Below are positions 51,306-60,895 of a DNA stretch of 64,000 nt, piece by piece. The notes beneath the pieces were generated by a model that made no database searches, was not told the origin of the DNA, and saw nothing but the letters and a program-made list of their open reading frames with translations. Source of the stretch: Chryseobacterium gleum (GTDB lineage Bacteria > Bacteroidota > Bacteroidia > Flavobacteriales > Schleiferiaceae); assembly GCA_945883565.1 (NCBI GenBank), contig CAMCXO010000002.1, positions 1 to 64,000 of the forward strand. The letters are read 5' to 3'. Within the stretch, counting starts at the first letter, position 1; every line of letters starts with the position of its first letter. The position numbers and the translations under genes were made by a program.

Positions 51306-52691
51306 CTATTTGAGTTTTACAACGGTGCTTCCGCCCGAGCTAATGTTAAAAGATTTGCTTATGCTGTAATGGGTACTTTGTGAGCGTTTAGGGCGATAAA
51401 TAATGCGGTAATTTCCGGGTTGTAATTCGTAATTGTATTTCATTTGATCGGGCATCAAATCAACCACCCACTCCAGTTGGTTGCCATTTTCAACAAACAA
51501 ACTGCCATACCCTGGTGATGCACCTTGCAAACTGAGTTTACCTGGAGGTGGTATGGCCAGAGAGGTGGTTTTAACTTGATCAATGCGAATGCGTTCTACA
51601 TACCGGGGCAAAGTCAGTATTTCTACCTCATACTCGCCTACCAGGTACTTTTGAGCGGTATTGATAGGTTGAATGTTTAAGGTTTGACAAGTTCTTGGGT
51701 TGCGAACAATACAAGAAATTTGGGTCAAAGCCCTGCCACCCGGCTGTTTAATTTCCAGAGTTCCACGGGGTGTACTCAGGCCAATGTGATTGTGCCTGCC
51801 TGCCGATAATTGAATACTGTCTAAGCTAACCGGGGGAATGGTATGCACTTGAAGGCGATAATTGATAAGGGGATCGAGAATGAGGGTGTCAGGCAGGCCT
51901 TTCAGATTGAGGGTATGCACAAAATTGTAAACCGCCTTTCCACTCACTCGGTTAAAAAAGGTCATGGCTACATCGGTTTCAGTGGCATTTCCGGCCAAAT
52001 CGAGTAGATTAACCTGTGCTGTGGTGTTGTCGAGGGCCTGAGAAATAACCACATCGAGTACCTTTTGGAAGGTTTTTTCATCAGCAGCATCGAAATATTG
52101 GCCCACGCAATCGAAGCTTTTCTTAAGCCCATCGTCTAAGCCAATGCCAATGACGAATGGTTTTAAAATAATACCTTTTTTCTGAAGCAGTCGGGAAGCT
52201 GCGCAAGGGTCTTCGTCGCAAGCTTCTATGCCATCGGTAATAAGTACGATAATATTTCGGCAATTGTCGCAATTGGGGAAGTCGGTTGCGGCTTTTAAAA
52301 GCGAACGCGCAATAGGGGTGGTGCCCTTGGGTTGAAGGCCTTTAATAACTTGCTTAATTCGGCCTAGGTTATTGGGCGCGAAACCAACTTCCAAACGGGT
52401 ATCATCGCAATCTTGGGGAGGCACCGGTTTTTGATGCCCGTATACCCTAAGTGCCAATTGGAAGGGCTTATTCGGTAAACTGTTAAGAGAATCGAGCATT
52501 CGGGCCATGAGATTTTGAGCCACATCTATTTTTGAGCCTGTTTGCCAGCGGCCATACATGCTTTGTGAGGCATCGAAAACAAAAAGAATGCGCGTTAAAG
52601 GCAATTCTTGTTTGGGTTCGGGCTCTATTTGGCCATACAATTGGGCGCAAAACGCCAGCAGTAGGTATAAAAATGAAAGCTTTTTATGCAT
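51306..52691 (-). CDS. Exported vWA-domain protein
   Basis: A 461-residue protein with a signal peptide ([21 protein letters not shown]) and a von Willebrand A domain at about 32-215: the MIDAS motif DASQSMYG, then [12 protein letters not shown] and [15 protein letters not shown]. The remaining 245 residues are beta-rich with no recognised fold. It probably binds ligands in the periplasm or at the surface. Its ATG overlaps the N-terminal transketolase stop (ATGA) and its stop is one base from the C-terminal transketolase start, so it is translationally coupled to both halves. A mechanistic link between the two is not obvious. Confidence 0.85.
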   Translation of the reverse strand: MHKKLSFLYLLLAFCAQLYGQIEPEPKQELPLTRILFVFDASQSMYGRWQTGSKIDVAQNLMARMLDSLNSLPNKPFQLALRVYGHQKPVPPQDCDDTRLEVGFAPNNLGRIKQVIKGLQPKGTTPIARSLLKAATDFPNCDNCRNIIVLITDGIEACDEDPCAASRLLQKKGIILKPFVIGIGLDDGLKKSFDCVGQYFDAADEKTFQKVLDVVISQALDNTTAQVNLLDLAGNATETDVAMTFFNRVSGKAVYNFVHTLNLKGLPDTLILDPLINYRLQVHTIPPVSLDSIQLSAGRHNHIGLSTPRGTLEIKQPGGRALTQISCIVRNPRTCQTLNIQPINTAQKYLVGEYEVEILTLPRYVERIRIDQVKTTSLAIPPPGKLSLQGASPGYGSLFVENGNQLEWVVDLMPDQMKYNYELQPGNYRIIYRPKRSQSTHYSISKSFNISSGGSTVVKLK

Positions 52692-53536
52692 CAATAGTCG
52701 CCCAGAGTTTCAGGAATTTGGGCCAAAGCGAGGGCCAATTGATCATTGTTTGGGGCAATACCGTGCCATTCGTGAGTGCCTTGCATAAAATCGACCCCGG
52801 CACCCATTTGCGTATGCATAATAACAGCAACCGGTTTTCCTTTATGACTTCTGCTTTTAGCATTTACCAAACCATTTAAAACCGATGGCATGTGATTGCC
52901 TTGTTCAATTTCTAATACATCCCAGCCAAACGCTCTAAATTTTTCTGCCAAATTGCCCATGGGCAAAACCGTATTCGTAGAGCCATCTATTTGCTGTCCA
53001 TTGGCATCAACAGTAGAAACTAAATTATCGATACCGCGCGCACCTGCATACATAATAGCTTCCCAGATTTGACCCTCTTGTAATTCGCCATCTCCGTGTA
53101 AAGTATAAACCAAATGTGGTTTTTGATTCAGTTTTTTAGCTTGTGCAGCCCCAATGGCAACCGACATTCCTTGACCGAGAGAACCGCTGGCCACAAAAAC
53201 ACCGGGCAAATTTTCATGGGTGGTTGGATGGCCCTGAAGGCGTGAATTTATTCTGCGAAAAGAGGCCAATTCTGTAGTGGGGAAATAACCGCTTCGGGCT
53301 AGGATGCTGTAATATACAGGCGAAATATGGCCGTTGGAAAGAACGAATACATCTTGATTTTCAGCATTTGGATCGAAAGAGGCCGGAGTATGCTCGAGCA
53401 AATGAAAATACAAGGCTGTAAAGAATTCTACGCAACCTAAAGATCCACCCGGATGCCCCGATTGTACTTGGTGCACCATGCGAACAATATCGCGTCTAAC
53501 TTGGTGGGCTATATGCTCCAAAGCCGTTATTTCCAT
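52691..53536 (-). CDS. Transketolase, N-terminal subunit
   Basis: A 281-residue thiamine-diphosphate-binding subunit: HQVRRDIVRMVHQVQSGHPGGSLG, ASGSLGQGMSVAIGAA and the GDG motif in LHGDGELQEGQIWEA. Works with the C-terminal subunit at 50348-51304. Divergent from the OmpA gene across 99 bp. Confidence 0.93.
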   Translation of the reverse strand: MEITALEHIAHQVRRDIVRMVHQVQSGHPGGSLGCVEFFTALYFHLLEHTPASFDPNAENQDVFVLSNGHISPVYYSILARSGYFPTTELASFRRINSRLQGHPTTHENLPGVFVASGSLGQGMSVAIGAAQAKKLNQKPHLVYTLHGDGELQEGQIWEAIMYAGARGIDNLVSTVDANGQQIDGSTNTVLPMGNLAEKFRAFGWDVLEIEQGNHMPSVLNGLVNAKSRSHKGKPVAVIMHTQMGAGVDFMQGTHEWHGIAPNNDQLALALAQIPETLGDY

Positions 53537-53635
53537 TCGTATGCTTTAAATAAACCCCAAAGGTATTAAGCACAAGCTCAGTAATTGAGGTAAAACCCTT
53601 TTGGCTTTCTAACTTCGCAAAAATTTCTCTGTAAA

Positions 53636-54622
53636 ATGCGCAATGCTTTCATTTTGGCTTTTGGCACTCTGTTTCTGTTGAATTCTTGTGTTTCGAGTAA
53701 AGTTCACAATGCTCTAAAATCTCAGCACAATGAGGCTTTAGCAGAGTTAACAGACTTGCGCAGAGCGAAAGGAGAACTCGACAACGCTTATTCTGATGCC
53801 CAGCGCAAGCTTGAGGAGGCTGAAAAATCGCGACAAACCCTTATGAGTGACACTATGTCATCTGGCGAAAAAATTCGCAAGTTGTCGCGGAATTATGCCG
53901 ATTTGAACAAATCTTATGAGTTTTTGCTGGAAAACAACAATGCATTGTTAAGCCAAAGCGCACGTGAAAACCGGGCGATGCTCGAACGCCTGCAAGATTT
54001 GGATATGAAATTACGCGATAAACAAGATTCACTTGAAACCGAGAGACAAACGTTGGTCGAACTTACCCAGAAACTAGAACAACGTTCGGCCCGGGTAAAC
54101 GAATTAGAGAGCATTATAGGCAAACAAGACAGTACTGTTCGCCACATCAGAAATACACTGGGTCATGCACTTAAAGCCTACGAAGGCAAGGGTTTAAGTG
54201 TAGAAACCCGCGATGGCAAGGTGTATGTTTCGCTCGAAAACAGCCTTTTGTTTGCCAGTGGAAGTTGGACAGTAAACGATAAAGCAAAAGCGGCTTTAGG
54301 GGCTTTGGCTCAAGTTTTAGCCGAAAATCCAAGTATGCAAATTAATGTGGAGGGCCATACCGACAATGATGCGTTTAAAGGCAAAACGGCGGTTCAAGAC
54401 AATTGGGATCTGAGTGTGATGCGTGCTACCGCTGTGGTGAAAGCCATCGTGGGCAATAGCGGAGTTAATCCAACGCGAATTGTGGCCAGTGGTCGAAGCG
54501 AATATTTGCCACTGCTTCCGAACGATAGTCCCGAAAATAAGGCCATCAACCGAAGAACGGAAGTTATTGTAAGTCCCGACTATTCCGAGCTCTTCAAATT
54601 AATGGAGCAATTGGAAGAATAG
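53636..54622 (+). CDS. OmpA-family lipoprotein with coiled coil
   Basis: A 328-residue lipoprotein (MRNAFILAFGTLFLLNSC) with a long coiled coil at about 25-170 (LKSQHNEALAELTDLRRA) and a C-terminal OmpA domain at about 190-320 (FASGSWTVNDKAKAALGAL, NVEGHTDNDAFKGK, NRRTEVIV). It likely tethers the outer membrane to peptidoglycan. A TAACTTCG sequence at 53610 may be its -7 box. Stop is two bases before ribD's TTG start. Confidence 0.9.
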   Translation: MRNAFILAFGTLFLLNSCVSSKVHNALKSQHNEALAELTDLRRAKGELDNAYSDAQRKLEEAEKSRQTLMSDTMSSGEKIRKLSRNYADLNKSYEFLLENNNALLSQSARENRAMLERLQDLDMKLRDKQDSLETERQTLVELTQKLEQRSARVNELESIIGKQDSTVRHIRNTLGHALKAYEGKGLSVETRDGKVYVSLENSLLFASGSWTVNDKAKAALGALAQVLAENPSMQINVEGHTDNDAFKGKTAVQDNWDLSVMRATAVVKAIVGNSGVNPTRIVASGRSEYLPLLPNDSPENKAINRRTEVIVSPDYSELFKLMEQLEE

Positions 54623-54623
54623 T

Positions 54624-55658
54624 TTGGAAGCGTTTATGCAAAGGGCTTTGGCTTTGGCCCGAAATGGGAACCATTCCACGTCTCCAAATCCAAGAGTGGG
54701 TTGTGTTATCGAGCACCAAGGCCGTATAATAGGGGAGGGCTGGCACCAAAAAGCAGGGCTTCCCCATGCTGAAGTAGTGGCATTTAACTCGGTTAAGCCA
54801 GAAGACAGGGGGCTCTTAAATCAATCGAGGGTGTTTGTAAACCTTGAACCATGTTCACATTACGGCCGAACACCCCCCTGCGCTGATTTGATCATTAAAC
54901 ACCGGCCACGGCAAGTTGTGGTAGCCAATGCCGACCCGAATCCAATGGTTTCTGGAAGAGGGGTGCGTCTGCTTCAAGAGGCCGGAATAGATGTTGTTCA
55001 GGGAATTTGTGAAGCAGAAGGGAGGTATTTAAACAGAAGGTTTTTTTGTTTTCATCAGAATCAACGTCCGTATATTTTACTGAAGTGGGCGCAGACTTCG
55101 GATGGTTTTATTGATAAATCGCGCGAAGTTGGAGAAAAAGGCAGTATTGCCATCAGCAGCCCTTTGGCACAATGGCATGTTCATAAATGGCGAAGTGAAG
55201 TGGGCGCTATAGTTGTAGGAAGACTAACGGCCGAAAACGACAGGCCAAAACTGAGCAACCGTTTGTGGTTTGGAAATTCTCCGGTTCCAATTGTTATAGA
55301 TCCGGAGCGAAAATTATGGGATGGGCCTCTTTTTAAGGCTGAATCGGGCACCTATAGATTTGGGATTCATAGCAAACCACAACCTCAAGAAAGCGAAGTA
55401 TTTGAAAAAGATATTGATGAGGATGTTTGGCTTTCTATTTTAAACTTGGCTTTTGAAAGGCAATGGCTGTCTATAATGGTAGAAGGTGGGGCTCAAACTC
55501 TCAAGCATTTGTTGGAAAGAGACCTTTGGGACGAAGCCCGGGTTTTGATTTCCCCTAAGTATTTTGGAAAAGGATTGGAGGCGCCGAAATGGCAACAAAA
55601 ACCGGAGCTTGTAAACCATATCGGGAAAGACCGATTAGAGGTTTATTTTAGGCGGTAA
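54624..55658 (+). CDS. ribD: Riboflavin biosynthesis bifunctional deaminase/reductase
   Basis: A 344-residue enzyme for two steps of riboflavin synthesis. The N-terminal deaminase (1-145) has HAEVVAFN and EPCSHYGRTPPC zinc ligands; the C-terminal reductase (150-344) has LKWAQTSDGFI, VGRLTAENDRPKLSNR and MVEGGAQTLKHLLE. The TTG start at 54624 adds MEAF before MQRALALARNG, giving the usual FMxRALxLA start of RibD; the ATG at 54636 is the alternative. Convergent with tsaB, 26 bp apart. Confidence 0.93.
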   Translation: MEAFMQRALALARNGNHSTSPNPRVGCVIEHQGRIIGEGWHQKAGLPHAEVVAFNSVKPEDRGLLNQSRVFVNLEPCSHYGRTPPCADLIIKHRPRQVVVANADPNPMVSGRGVRLLQEAGIDVVQGICEAEGRYLNRRFFCFHQNQRPYILLKWAQTSDGFIDKSREVGEKGSIAISSPLAQWHVHKWRSEVGAIVVGRLTAENDRPKLSNRLWFGNSPVPIVIDPERKLWDGPLFKAESGTYRFGIHSKPQPQESEVFEKDIDEDVWLSILNLAFERQWLSIMVEGGAQTLKHLLERDLWDEARVLISPKYFGKGLEAPKWQQKPELVNHIGKDRLEVYFRR

Positions 55659-55684
55659 TGGTTTTGAAGGGCAAAAAACACCAC

Positions 55685-56377
55685 TCACGAAGTTGTGCGA
55701 AGTTTCTTTTTGCCTGCTACAAATTCTTTTAAATAGTCGGGTTCGTAAGTATCTAAATTGACGAAGTGTTGTTTGTGAAAAGCTTCAAGTGCGGGATTAA
55801 TTAGCCCTTTGGCCGTAGGCAAGGGCCCATCAAAAACAACAAAATGGGCAGCTTCTAGTATTTCTTTGGCTTTTCCAGCCCCATCTCCGAAACAGATTCC
55901 AGGCTGTGGCGGTAAGCGCTCGGTAAGCATCATGGCCGATCGGGGATACAAAGCCTCCCCGTTTTCATCGTAACCAGCAGTATATACTTCCATTCGGCGA
56001 GCATCGACCATAGGCCAATATACTCTATGCTCCAAATGGTTATGTGTTTCTAGGAAATGCCAAAACAGACCTTCGAGACTTGATATGGCCAAAAGCGGAA
56101 TGTTAAGTGCCAAACAAAGGCCTTTAGCGAACGAAACGCCTATACGTAAACCTGTATAAGAGCCTGGACCCACTCCAATGGCTACAGCCGACAAATCGTT
56201 CCATATGTGATTTGAATTCGAAAGTGCGATTTCTGCAAACAGATGCAAATTTTCGGCATGCACAAAGCCGTTGTTTGCTTCTTCTTTGATGCCCACTAAC
56301 TGTTTTCCTTTAGCAACGGCTACGGAACAATTGAGAGATGAAGATTCAATTAAAAGGATAAGGGGCGTTTCGGGCAT
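55685..56377 (-). CDS. tsaB: tRNA threonylcarbamoyladenosine synthesis protein TsaB
   Basis: A 230-residue ASKHA-fold partner of TsaD for the t6A tRNA modification. Key segments: LILLIESSSLNCSVAVAKG, VGPGSYTGLRIGVSFAKGL and MVDARRMEVYTAGYD. It lacks the metal-binding motif of TsaD, as expected. Last gene of the accC-DUF4294-tsaB run. Confidence 0.93.
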   Translation of the reverse strand: MPETPLILLIESSSLNCSVAVAKGKQLVGIKEEANNGFVHAENLHLFAEIALSNSNHIWNDLSAVAIGVGPGSYTGLRIGVSFAKGLCLALNIPLLAISSLEGLFWHFLETHNHLEHRVYWPMVDARRMEVYTAGYDENGEALYPRSAMMLTERLPPQPGICFGDGAGKAKEILEAAHFVVFDGPLPTAKGLINPALEAFHKQHFVNLDTYEPDYLKEFVAGKKKLRTTS

Positions 56378-56379
56378 GC

Positions 56380-57078
56380 TTAGAAATCGGGCTTGGCAAT
56401 ATTGGCTTTAGTGCGTTCTTTTAAAATGCCTTCTAAAAAGGCTTTCTGCAAAATATTTTCAATCAACCGGTCCTCATCGTCGTTGGTTGGGGCATATGAT
56501 TTTTTAAGGCTTATGTCGTAAAAACCAGCAGTAGTATTGTAAATAAAGGCACGCCAACCCGAACGATACTCTTTTACCAATTCGTAAGCGGTTACCCCAG
56601 TTTCTCTAAAAATTAGCTTGCATAAGATTTGACCTTCAGATCTGGTGAGTTTGCGCAATTCAGGCTCGAATTGTTCCTTTAAATATTTCTCGAATTCCTT
56701 GATGTATTTTTTCCTTTGTTTTTTTTTATTGATACGTAAAAGACGGGCGTTCAGCGTATCAAGCTGTGTTCCGGCTAAAACAGCCCAAGGGTAGGCTTTA
56801 TACACCCGTCTTTTGAGCACATAGTAGCGCCGCCGGGCTTCTTCATTGTTAAAAATTGGCGTTGGGATGAACAGCACATCCGACAGTACAATCATTGGAA
56901 CGGTATCGCCGTCTATAATTATGGCTTGGGTAATGCCACGGTCTTTGTTTTTCAAAACGTATTGAAAAACAGAATCGGCCGGGTTTTTAGGTTTTATACT
57001 ATCGACCTGAGCGATTAAGTTGCCAAAAAGAAATACAAGACTTAAGATGCCGACAATGGGCCTCGCATTCTTCTCCAT
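56380..57078 (-). CDS. DUF4294-family exported protein
   Basis: A 232-residue protein with a signal peptide (IVGILSLVFLFGNLIAQ) and the DUF4294 core: IIDGDTVPMIVLSDVLF, RRRYYVLKRRVYKAYPWA and LTRSEGQILCKLIFRETG. The family is restricted to Bacteroidota and has no known function; the conserved Arg/Tyr-rich helix is its main signature. It overlaps accC by 37 bp and precedes tsaB by 2 bp. Confidence 0.88.
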   Translation of the reverse strand: MEKNARPIVGILSLVFLFGNLIAQVDSIKPKNPADSVFQYVLKNKDRGITQAIIIDGDTVPMIVLSDVLFIPTPIFNNEEARRRYYVLKRRVYKAYPWAVLAGTQLDTLNARLLRINKKKQRKKYIKEFEKYLKEQFEPELRKLTRSEGQILCKLIFRETGVTAYELVKEYRSGWRAFIYNTTAGFYDISLKKSYAPTNDDEDRLIENILQKAFLEGILKERTKANIAKPDF

Positions 57079-58559
57079 TCTGATGCCTCACGGTTTGTAT
57101 TAGAATCTGCGAGATTCAAAACGATGGATTGGGTTTGTTGTTGTTCCCAAATCATGCCTGCAACATAAGCCGCCAGTTGTTCTTCATTCTCATTTAAACT
57201 AGCCTGAAGCATTTCGGGACTGAAATGTTTTTTAACAAAATGGGTATCGAAGTTACCTGATCGAAATGCGTCATGAAGCATCACAAATCGACCAAAGCTA
57301 AGAGTGGTTTCTACTCCGGTTATTCTGTATTCATCAATCGCCCTGACCATTCGGTCTAAAGCGGCTTCCCGGTTGTGTGCATGAACCGTGAGTTTTGAAA
57401 TCATCGGGTCATAATAAATCGGAACGTCCATTCCTTCTTCAAAGCCGTCGTCAACCCGAACACCTGGGCCATCGGGTCGTTTGTATTCGCGTAACTTGCC
57501 TATATCGGGCAAGAAGTTATTAGCCGGATTTTCGGCATACACCCTGAGTTCGATGGAATGGCCATGTATTCGGAGATCGCTTTGTTTAAACGAAATGGGT
57601 TTGCCTTCGGCGATGTAAATCATTTCTCTAACCAAATCAACACCTGTAATAAGCTCCGTAACCGGGTGTTCTACTTGAAGGCGGGTGTTCATTTCCAGGA
57701 AGAAAAAATCGTGATTTTCATCGAAAATAAACTCAACTGTACCGGCACCTCTATAGTTGCAGGCTTTGGCCACCGCTACGGCTGCTTGTCCCATTTTTTC
57801 GCGCAATTCGGCACTTAGAACAGAAGAAGGGGCTTCTTCAACTACTTTCTGGTGACGTCTTTGAATGGAGCATTCGCGTTCAAAAAGGTGTATCACATTT
57901 CCATGGGTATCGGCTAATACTTGAACCTCGATGTGACGAGGCGAACCCACATATTTTTCAACGAATACGCTTCCATCGCCAAAAGCTGAGGTAGCTTCGC
58001 TAACGGCCAGTTGCATTTGTTCAGCAAATTCTTCGGCTTTTTCTACTATGCGCATGCCTTTACCACCGCCACCGGCAGCGGCTTTAATAAGCACTGGGAA
58101 ACCAATTTCTTGGGCCACTCGCTGCCCTTCTTCTAGGCTTTGTAAAGCCCCGGGAGTGCCGGGTACCATAGGTACATTAAAAACTTTAACGGCGGCCTTG
58201 GCTTGAAGCTTATCGCCCATTATATGTATGGCTTCCGGGGTTGGCCCAACAAAAATGAGCCCTGCTTCTTCCACCTTGCGTGCGAAATTGGCGTTTTCTG
58301 ATAAAAAGCCATAACCAGGATGGATAGCCTGTGCGCCAGTGGTTTGAGCTGCCTCAATTATTTTATCCATCAATAAATAAGACTTACTTGAGGGTGGGGG
58401 CCCAATGCATACCGCCTCATCGGCAAAACGAACGAAAGGGGCGGTCCGGTCAGCTTCCGAATAAACCGCTACTGTAGCAATACCCATTTCGCGGGCAGTG
58501 CGCATAATTCTGAGGGCTATTTCGCCGCGATTGGCGATAAGAAGCTTCTGGATTTTCAT
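57042..58559 (-). CDS. accC: Acetyl-/propionyl-CoA carboxylase, biotin carboxylase subunit
   Basis: A 505-residue ATP-grasp enzyme that carboxylates biotin. Visible: IQKLLIANRGEIALRIMRTA, KAAAGGGGKGMRIV (ATP loop), EKYVGSPRHIEVQVLAD, FLEMNTRLQVEHPVTEL and the C-terminal FDTHFVKKHF segment. It could serve acetyl-CoA or propionyl-CoA carboxylase. No accB or carboxyltransferase gene adjoins. Heads the run with DUF4294 and tsaB. Confidence 0.93.
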   Translation of the reverse strand: MKIQKLLIANRGEIALRIMRTAREMGIATVAVYSEADRTAPFVRFADEAVCIGPPPSSKSYLLMDKIIEAAQTTGAQAIHPGYGFLSENANFARKVEEAGLIFVGPTPEAIHIMGDKLQAKAAVKVFNVPMVPGTPGALQSLEEGQRVAQEIGFPVLIKAAAGGGGKGMRIVEKAEEFAEQMQLAVSEATSAFGDGSVFVEKYVGSPRHIEVQVLADTHGNVIHLFERECSIQRRHQKVVEEAPSSVLSAELREKMGQAAVAVAKACNYRGAGTVEFIFDENHDFFFLEMNTRLQVEHPVTELITGVDLVREMIYIAEGKPISFKQSDLRIHGHSIELRVYAENPANNFLPDIGKLREYKRPDGPGVRVDDGFEEGMDVPIYYDPMISKLTVHAHNREAALDRMVRAIDEYRITGVETTLSFGRFVMLHDAFRSGNFDTHFVKKHFSPEMLQASLNENEEQLAAYVAGMIWEQQQTQSIVLNLADSNTNREASEWRRMRGPLSAS

Positions 58560-58684
58560 AGACTTAAGTATTCGAATGGGCGTAAAGGTAGAAAGGACGG
58601 CCTAAAACGTACCATGACATTGGGCAGGATATTTTTTTATGTGTGTGAATATCAGTATTAAAAAATTGTTATTTTTAATGTCTC

Positions 58685-60886
58685 ATGTGCAAGTCCGTAA
58701 AATCAAACCTAAGAGTAAGGGCGGCCGTGGTTTTGATGTGCTTTTTTCTGCATAACATCAAAGCCCAGTCGCTTTGGAATGATGTAGCCAAAAGCAGCGA
58801 TTTTACTCTTCCGCTCAGCTTGGAAATGTCTACTTACCGGAGTTTAAGCATTGACTTTGATTTAATATCTGCATTTTTATTAACCGATAAGGCTGATACA
58901 ATATTGGATTTCCCCTTTCCCTTACCAGAAGGAGGTTACATATGGTTTAAAATAGCTTTAGACGATGTTATCCCACCAATGCTAGCTGCTAAATATCCCC
59001 GAATTAGAGCTTTTACGGGTTTCAATCCTTTAAACCCGCAACAAAGGCTTAAACTTAATATTGGTTCTTATGGCTTAAGTGCATATGTTTTAGATGCAGA
59101 TGCAGTTTATGTTTTGGATCCGGCTATTTCTGGAAACACGGAATTTTATGCGAGCTACTCAAAAGGACATGCGAAGCCAATTCAGAATTCAATCTGTCAT
59201 GTAAACAATCAGGTTGTTTATCTAAGTAGTTCAGGTCCTTCTGTTTATTTTCCGGGCTTGAACGCAACCGCTTCGGTTCGAAAAGTAGTTTTGGCTGTTG
59301 CTGCAACCGGAGAAGTTGGGGATTGGCATGGTGGCAGCGTAGATAATTTGCTTTCAGAAATTGCAGTGCAGGTACACAGGGTCAATGCAATTTTTGAACG
59401 CGATTTAAGCGTCCATTTTACTCTGGCGGAAGGAAACGACACATTGTTGTATACGCACGCCCAAACCGATCCATTTTTAGACCATCTTAGTCTGGACGGA
59501 ATGCTGAGCCTGAATCAGGTTTTGGTTGATTCTTTAATCGGTTCATCAAATTACGATGTGGCCCATTTGTTTGGTGTCGGCGCCGGAACTTTCTCTAATG
59601 GGGTGGCATTGCTTTCTGGTCAAAAAGCAAAGGGCTATACTGGGGTAAGCGCCTTGGCATCAAATCCATTTACAACAGATGCCTTCGCCCATAGTTTGGG
59701 TCATCAGTTTGGAGCCAATCATACCCAAAACAATGCTTGTTTACGTATTGCAAGTTCGGCATTTGAGCCAGGCAGCGGTAGTACGTTGATGTCTTTGGCT
59801 GGTGGTTGTACCCCTAATTTGCAGTTGTCGGCGAGCAGCTACTTTCATAACCATTCTATTCACGAAATACAGCATTTTCTCGAGTTTGGTCCTGGAATGA
59901 ATGCCTTTTTACCGCGGGGAACAGTGCAATTTTCGCCTGTTATTACGGTAGATACCAGTGTTTATTACATTCCTAAATCAACACCGTTTAAACTTCAGGG
60001 TCAAGTCACGGATGCTGAGGGGAATACCCTATTGTTTAACTGGGAACAGTACAATTTAGGTCCTACAGGCCAATTAACAAATCCTGCTGGTAACGCGCCT
60101 GTGTTTAGAAGTACAGCTCCAGGGCCTTCTGCAGTGCGTTATTTTCCGGCTTTGCCATCTTTGATTAATGATGTACAAACAGATGATGAAGTGCTGCCGT
60201 CCTACTCTCGAAATCTTAGGTTTCGACTAACTGTACGCGATAACCATTGGCAATCGCCTGCTCAAAGTTCGGCACAAGTTAATTTACAGGTAGATGGGCA
60301 ATCGGGCCCTTTTAAGTGGGTTTACCCCGCAGCCAATGGTTATTTGGTTAATAACAGAGCGGTGCAGTTGGTGTGGGACGTGGCAAACACAAATTTACCT
60401 CCTGTTAATTGCCAATTTGTTAATATTTATTTCAGTGCCGATTCTGGAAGCAGTTTCTTGGATACTCTTTTTATAAATTACCCCAACATAGGCAGTGCAA
60501 ATTGGTTCATTCCGGCTAATCTAGAAACGCGTGGAGGTAGGTTATGGATAGAAGCGGCAGATAATATTTTCTTCCAATTGTCAAGTGTGTTTGAAATAAA
60601 CAATAAGCCCTTGCAACTGGAGGACTATAGTGTGAAAGGCTTTGATGTATACCCGAATCCAATTAAGCCGGGACAAAGCTTAACGGTCATTTGGCCTGAT
60701 AATCTTTTGGAAAGTTCTACAATAGGTTTATATGACCTCAGTGGGCGAAAGCTTTTTGAGGGCATCGGCGTTAAAAGAAATGAGGTGGGTAAAATTTTAA
60801 TCCCCGATCACCTCCAAAATGGAATGTATATTTTGGAGGTGGAGTCGGGTAGCATTAGGATTAGAGAGCGAATTTTAATTCAATAA
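58685..60886 (+). CDS. Reprolysin-like (M12B) T9SS-secreted protein lacking the catalytic Glu
   Basis: A 733-residue secreted protein: signal peptide (VVLMCFFLHNIKAQ), a reprolysin-type domain at about 190-415, beta domains, and a T9SS sorting domain at the end (FDVYPNPIKPGQSLTV ... GMYILEV). Relatives have AHExGHQFGANHT; here the motif reads AHSLGHQFGANH, with His336, His340 and His346 kept but Ser337 in place of Glu. The codon AGT differs from GAA/GAG at all three positions, so a sequencing error is unlikely. It likely binds zinc but cannot cleave by the normal mechanism. Other domains appear intact. Confidence 0.88.
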   Translation: MCKSVKSNLRVRAAVVLMCFFLHNIKAQSLWNDVAKSSDFTLPLSLEMSTYRSLSIDFDLISAFLLTDKADTILDFPFPLPEGGYIWFKIALDDVIPPMLAAKYPRIRAFTGFNPLNPQQRLKLNIGSYGLSAYVLDADAVYVLDPAISGNTEFYASYSKGHAKPIQNSICHVNNQVVYLSSSGPSVYFPGLNATASVRKVVLAVAATGEVGDWHGGSVDNLLSEIAVQVHRVNAIFERDLSVHFTLAEGNDTLLYTHAQTDPFLDHLSLDGMLSLNQVLVDSLIGSSNYDVAHLFGVGAGTFSNGVALLSGQKAKGYTGVSALASNPFTTDAFAHSLGHQFGANHTQNNACLRIASSAFEPGSGSTLMSLAGGCTPNLQLSASSYFHNHSIHEIQHFLEFGPGMNAFLPRGTVQFSPVITVDTSVYYIPKSTPFKLQGQVTDAEGNTLLFNWEQYNLGPTGQLTNPAGNAPVFRSTAPGPSAVRYFPALPSLINDVQTDDEVLPSYSRNLRFRLTVRDNHWQSPAQSSAQVNLQVDGQSGPFKWVYPAANGYLVNNRAVQLVWDVANTNLPPVNCQFVNIYFSADSGSSFLDTLFINYPNIGSANWFIPANLETRGGRLWIEAADNIFFQLSSVFEINNKPLQLEDYSVKGFDVYPNPIKPGQSLTVIWPDNLLESSTIGLYDLSGRKLFEGIGVKRNEVGKILIPDHLQNGMYILEVESGSIRIRERILIQ

Positions 60887-60895
60887 ATTCGTCTA

